The position numbers were made by a program, and so were the translations under genes. The notes below the pieces were generated by a model that was not told the origin of the DNA, ran no database searches, and saw nothing but the letters and a program-made list of their open reading frames with translations. From assembly GCF_027595985.1 (NCBI RefSeq), contig NC_073307.1, positions 17,288,395 through 17,352,394 of the forward strand: a DNA stretch of 64,000 nt, in the 5' to 3' direction. Below, one piece after another: positions 60,001 to 64,000 of the stretch. How positions within the stretch are numbered: position 1 is the stretch's first letter; every line of letters starts with the position of its first letter. This DNA is from Sorex araneus (lineage: Eukaryota > Chordata > Mammalia > Eulipotyphla > Soricidae).

Positions 60001-60468
60001 AGCAGAGCCGCTGTGCCAATTTCTGTGTGGGGTGAAGGGCCCTGGGGATGTGTCAAGCGCGGTTGCAACCCTCCATGAAGTTGACCACATAAGGTTGAAA
60101 GATGAACAGCTCAGGTACAACGTCGCACCCCTGACCTGGCCACCCAGATCGCAAAGAAAACAGATCTAACAAGAAGCTGGAAAGCCAAATGGGATCCTCG
60201 TGTCTGCAGCAGAGGGAGGTGGTAACCGTTTCCGGGGAAGATGCTGCCTTTCTCCTGCCAGCCCAGATGTGACTGGGAGCTGTTGGGAGTGTGCAGGAGT
60301 TCTGCTTAACGTCTACCCTGTATAGGCGGCTCATTATTGTTTTCTGCCAAACACTTGCCTTGTTTTCCTGCCCTCAGATCTCATCCCACAAGAACCTCAA
60401 CTCTACTTCGGCAGAAAAATCTTCCTCTTCTTTGCTCTTTACTGTCTCACTCTAATTTTCCTTGATTT
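60001..60468. other. intergenic DNA, nothing recognised
   Basis: GC-richer than its surroundings but without a supported feature. Confidence 0.4.
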
Positions 60469-60481
60469 AAAACAGGTGTTT

Positions 60482-60988
60482 TCCTCCACACACTCAGTTG
60501 AGCCTCACCCAAGTGGGAACCAGCAGAAAAACCCAGGTATGCAGGACCCATAACTGAGATCTCCAAGCCCGCTTGGATCAGGACTAGGCCTCCTCCCCCC
60601 AGCTCCCCAGTTTTCCAGTAGCTTGGCAGTCACACCCACAAACTGCCCCTGGTGCCATATAATCTCATCAACTGCTGAGATCCAGAGACTATAAACCAAA
60701 GCTCCTGGAAGAGAGCAATACAGAATTTCCTGCTTCTTATACTCTAGCCCACTTACATACCAAAAGTAGCAAACGTATGTTTGGTTTTAACATACTTGCT
60801 TTTATTCTCTTATATAGGGACTTAAATGCCTCCAGAATGAAATACAACAACCTTCACACACTTCCCTCTTATTGTTGTGGGAAGGTGCCTTGGTGGTGGG
60901 ATTGGTGTTTGAATATTATTTGCAATGAAGTATTGTGAACTACTTTATGAAAATAAAATATATAAAAATTGTAAACAAATAAATAAAT
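60482..60988 (+). mobile_element. non-tRNA SINE head joined to an L1-type 3' end, 13-bp TSD
   Basis: Flanked by aaaacaggtgttt at 60469-60481 and 60989-61001, so it is one insertion. The 5' half (60512-60757: ggaaccagcagaaaaaccca, ttttccagtagcttggcagt, aaagctcctggaagag) is the same head found with RTE tails at 30803-31300 and 35210-35650. The 3' half (about 60860-60988: ggtggtgggattggtgtttg, gaagtattgtgaactacttt, AATAAA, A-rich tail) is an L1-type 3' end. Confidence 0.8.
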
Positions 60989-61116
60989 AAAACAGGTGTT
61001 TGCTCAAAGTACTGTAGAAGCATAGCAGAGGTTAATATACAGTCTGCGGGCCTCCTGAGACCCATGACCAGGCACTGGGGGAATCATCTTTGTTTTCTGG
61101 AGTCACCATTTTGACT

Positions 61117-61301
61117 CAATAACAATAACAATAGGTAACAGTTGCAACAGTAACAATAGGTCTCATTCCCCTGACCCTGAAAGAGCCTCCAATCATTGGG
61201 AAAGACAAGTAAGGAGAGACTGCTAAAATCTCAGGGCTGAGTATAATAGAGTTGTTACTAGTGCCCGCTCGAGTATATCGATGAACAACAGGATGACAGT
61301 G
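61117..61301 (+). repeat. RTE-tailed SINE body, 12-bp TSD
   Basis: Flanked by accattttgact at 61105-61116 and 61302-61313. Carries aacagtaacaataggtctca, ccctgaccctgaaagagcct, ctaaaatctcagggctgagt, and the tail atcgatgaacaacaggatga. Truncated 5' of the body, so no head. Confidence 0.9.
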
Positions 61302-61664
61302 ACCATTTTGACTACCGTGAAGTGAGAGCACTGTGCACAGGAATCAACTGACCCTTCAGTGAGCTTTCCTAAGCACAACATTGCCACAGCTCTTCCTTAC
61401 TATTTCAGTTCTCCATTATGGAATTTCTCAATGAGTGTAAGAATTGATTGATAGATTAACTTTTATTTACTATAGTTCATGTGTATAACATGTAAATTTG
61501 TATGCATTTGTGGAGAAATGTTTTTAACTAAACGGACTATTTTTTCTTTTTAATTTTCTGATGAATTTCCTGGAAATTTCATGACATTTCCCTAAAATGG
61601 GATGACTTGCAGGAGGAGAAGATGTGGTGTTGAGGCTTTTGAATCATAAAAATCACGTTTTTGC

Positions 61665-61859
61665 GGGGCTGGAGAGATAGCACAGCGGGTGGGGCGTTTG
61701 CCTTGCACGCGGCCGACCCGGGTTCAAATCCCAGCATCCCATATGGTCCCCTGAGCATGGCCAGGGGTAATTCCTGAGTACAGAGCCAGGAGTGACCCCT
61801 GTGCATCGCCGGGTGTGACCCAAAAAGCAAAAAAAAAAACAAAAAAAAACAAAAAAAAC
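61665..61859 (+). repeat. SOR SINE, full length, TSD of about 16 bp, probably the youngest
   Basis: ggggctggagagatagcaca, gcggccgacccgggttcaaa, tgtgcatcgccgggtgtgac, CAAAAAGC, then an A-rich tail with C interruptions. Flanked by aaaatcacgtttttgc (61649-61664 and 61860-61875) without mismatch. Confidence 0.97.
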
Positions 61860-62207
61860 AAAATCACGTTTTTGCACTCCTGGTGATAAGAATTGTGGGC
61901 AAAGAGAAGATAAGAACAAAGCCTCCTAACCTCCTGAATGCAGTTGCTTAAATTAAAAGTAGACTGGAGATGAAGGGAAGAGAGGAAGCGTTAGGCTTAG
62001 TCTCAACTGAGAAAATGGCTCTAGTTTCTTTCACAGCCAAATCACCCCCAGGTGCATGAAACTCTATGAGTGGGGATGACCAAATAGGTTTGGTGAAGCT
62101 GGGGTAAGGAAGGGATTTTCTCAAATTTACCCTAGGAAAAGAAAAGCTCCCTGATTGAAATAGATCCTCAGTGGTTCTAGGAACATAGACCTAAGACAAA
62201 GGTATAA

Positions 62208-62460
62208 GCAAACTACAACACTCAAAAGGAGAGAGAACAAAAGGGAATATCTTGCTGCAGAGGCAGGGTGGGGTGGTGGGGGATGGGGTGGGGATGGTGA
62301 GAGGGATACTGGGAACTTTGGTGGAGGAGAATGGGCACTGGTGGAGGGATGGGTAAACGATCACTGTATGAGTGAAATGCAAACACAAAAGTTCGTAAGT
62401 TTGTAACTATCTCACAGTGATTCTCTAATAAAAAAATTAAAAAATAAAAAATAAACAAAA
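62208..62460 (+). mobile_element. short L1 3'-end element, 15-bp TSD
   Basis: Flanked by aagacaaaggtataa at 62193-62207 and 62461-62475. ctcaaaaggagagagaacaa, a G-rich tract, ggagaatgggcactggtgga, tgtaactatctcacagtgat, then an A-rich tail. Confidence 0.9.
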
Positions 62461-62751
62461 AAGACAAAGGTATAATACATGGTTCAAGAAGACCAGAATG
62501 TTGGCAGGGCTCGGTGCCATATGGACACAGGATCAAAGCATTTGTAGGCCAGAAACAAGTACCCCTTGTGTTAGAGAGGGCTGAGATCAGCCTGCTCTGA
62601 GGAACTTAGGGATTTTCTATGCCGCAAATCCCTCAGTTATACTGGGCTTTCTAGAAGTCAGATTCTAGAATGAAACCCAATTACTTTGCAACTGTTTTCC
62701 TTACTGTGATTCTATTGAAAAAATTAATAAGTTTTTAAAAAAGAAGTCAGA

Positions 62752-62993
62752 CCCAAAAGGAGAGAGAGCAAAAGGGAATGCCCTGCTACAAAGGTGGGGT
62801 GGCGGGGGGTGGGGGGGTGGGGACAGAGTGGAGGTGGTGGGAGGGATGCTGGGACCATTGGTGGTGGAAAATGGTGAGGGATGGATACTTGACCATTGTA
62901 TGACTGAAATACAAATATGGAAGTTTATAAGTCTGTAACTGTACGTCACGGTGATTCACTAATAAAAAGAATTTAAAAAATAAATAAAACATG
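62752..62993 (+). mobile_element. short L1 3'-end element, 15-bp TSD
   Basis: Flanked by aaaaaagaagtcaga at 62737-62751 and 62994-63008. Same structure as the element at 62208, starting ccaaaaggagagagagcaaa, with a G-run block at about 62796-62822 that could fold as a G-quadruplex. Confidence 0.9.
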
Positions 62994-63221
62994 AAAAAAG
63001 AAGTCAGATTCTACTCGTCAAAGGAGGACTAACTACACCCTGAATTGAATGGTGCTAGATTTCTGTTTCTGGGTGTAGAGAGGCTCATAGGAATTAAGTG
63101 TTAGATAGAAAAAAAAAAACTTCTTGTAGTCTGAAATTTGTGTACTGTCAAGTTTGTTGTACACGGTAATATTAATTAATTTGGATAGTCATGACATTGC
63201 TTTAAGATTAGAAGCATTTCT

Positions 63222-63377
63222 ATTGGGGGGGTTATGTCCAGTGGTGTTCAGGGCTTACTGTGGGTTTGCTCTCAGGAATCACTCCTAGCAGGGCTTGAAT
63301 AACCATATGGAGTGCCTGGGATCAAATCATGTGCAAAGCAATTGCCTAACTTGCTGTACAATCTCTCCAACCCCTAA
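63222..63377 (-). repeat. SOR SINE
   Basis: tatgtccagtggtgttcagg, ggaatcactcctagcagggc and acaatctctccaacccc. The flanks share aagcatttct, a possible TSD. Confidence 0.85.
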
Positions 63378-64000
63378 AAGCATTTCTTTTCTTAAGTCAA
63401 GGGGTGATATTTCTTTATGTTGCATGTCATATAGCATGGCGCTAAGTGCATAGAAAATGATACATAGATTGAATATACTGGAATCTATATGTTTTCTTCT
63501 AAGAAAAGCATTTTTCAATTTTTAAGAGTGCTGAATTACAAAGAAGTAAATTACATGAAACAGTTTACCAGATCACTTGAAAAATATGTGCAATGTAAAA
63601 TGTATGTGGTTCTTTATGCATTAAATAAGATGCTCTAGAAACATGTCTAAAAACATCATAGTAAAATGTGTGAGATATAAACGATATTCATAGGTAACTA
63701 AAATTACTAATATAATGTAAAAATACCTGATATTTGCATTGATGGAAAATTCAAAGTTATGCTAATAAGTAGCAGTTTGTTATAAACATGCATAATTAAA
63801 GGAATGATTAATTTTATAAAAGCATTAATGAAAATACTGATAAAATTTCCCCACCCAAGTTCAAAGATTTTCATTCTACTCATGAATCATGAATCCTTGG
63901 AAGCTTTAGATTCCTGTACCCTGTAACTACTTTTTTTATGATAAAAAAGATTTAATCTGGATCTTTGGAAAAAACCCATGAGAAAACACTCAAACAGTTT
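63378..64000. other. intergenic DNA, nothing recognised
   Basis: AT-rich to the end of the window. Confidence 0.5.

Overview
The window is mammalian nuclear DNA, most probably from a shrew of the genus Sorex. The main sign is a tRNA-derived SINE present in roughly forty copies of all ages. It starts with a ggctggagcgatagcacagc head and ends in a gtgacccaaaaagc-poly(A) tail, which I recognise as the shrew SOR family. Fragments of an RTE-type LINE like the one reported from the common shrew support this, as do L1 3' ends of one lineage-specific type. Base composition is AT-rich with one CpG island, and there is a single recognisable intron-exon gene.

The gene is YIPF5 (Yip1 domain family member 5) on the + strand. 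The CpG-island promoter is at about 9030-9365. Coding exons are 9971-10071, 17174-17343, 18295-18440, 21209-21390 and 22470-22632. They join in frame at GT-AG junctions to give an uninterrupted 253-residue protein, four residues shorter than human YIPF5 as I recall it. The 3' UTR probably ends after overlapping AATAAA signals near 23105-23118. In human, YIPF5 lies head to head with KCTD16, so the island is probably a bidirectional promoter; no KCTD16 coding sequence is in the window. Upstream DNA (1-9000) and the 41 kb downstream look intergenic.

The rest is retroelement archaeology. (1) Two RTE LINE fragments lie at 1638-2176 (+) and 3699-4738 (-), with an FADD reverse-transcriptase motif. 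(2) A set of SINEs ends in the 3' end of that RTE LINE instead of an A-rich tail. (3) Classical poly(A) SOR SINEs are spread throughout. (4) L1 3' ends occur in both orientations, several with clear target-site duplications (TSDs), including one with a twin-priming inversion (56809-58030). (5) Old mammalian repeats (MIR, L2, an MLT1-like LTR) are visible.

The most interesting signal is modular. The RTE-type tail is joined to two unrelated heads, the tRNA-derived SOR head and a non-tRNA head of about 250 bp. Each head also occurs with an A-rich or L1-type tail (SOR with poly(A); the non-tRNA head with an L1 3' end at 60482-60988, flanked by a 13-bp TSD). This suggests that non-autonomous elements here switch between two LINE machineries by exchanging 3' ends. 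Also notable are a 1.16-kb ORF-less composite with GC-rich tandem 5' units and an L1 3' end inside a 19-bp TSD (26161-27318), an insertion carrying a 41-bp patch copied from 1.66 kb away (30803-31300), and two repeat-poor stretches that may be conserved noncoding elements (29200-30060 and 38380-38960).
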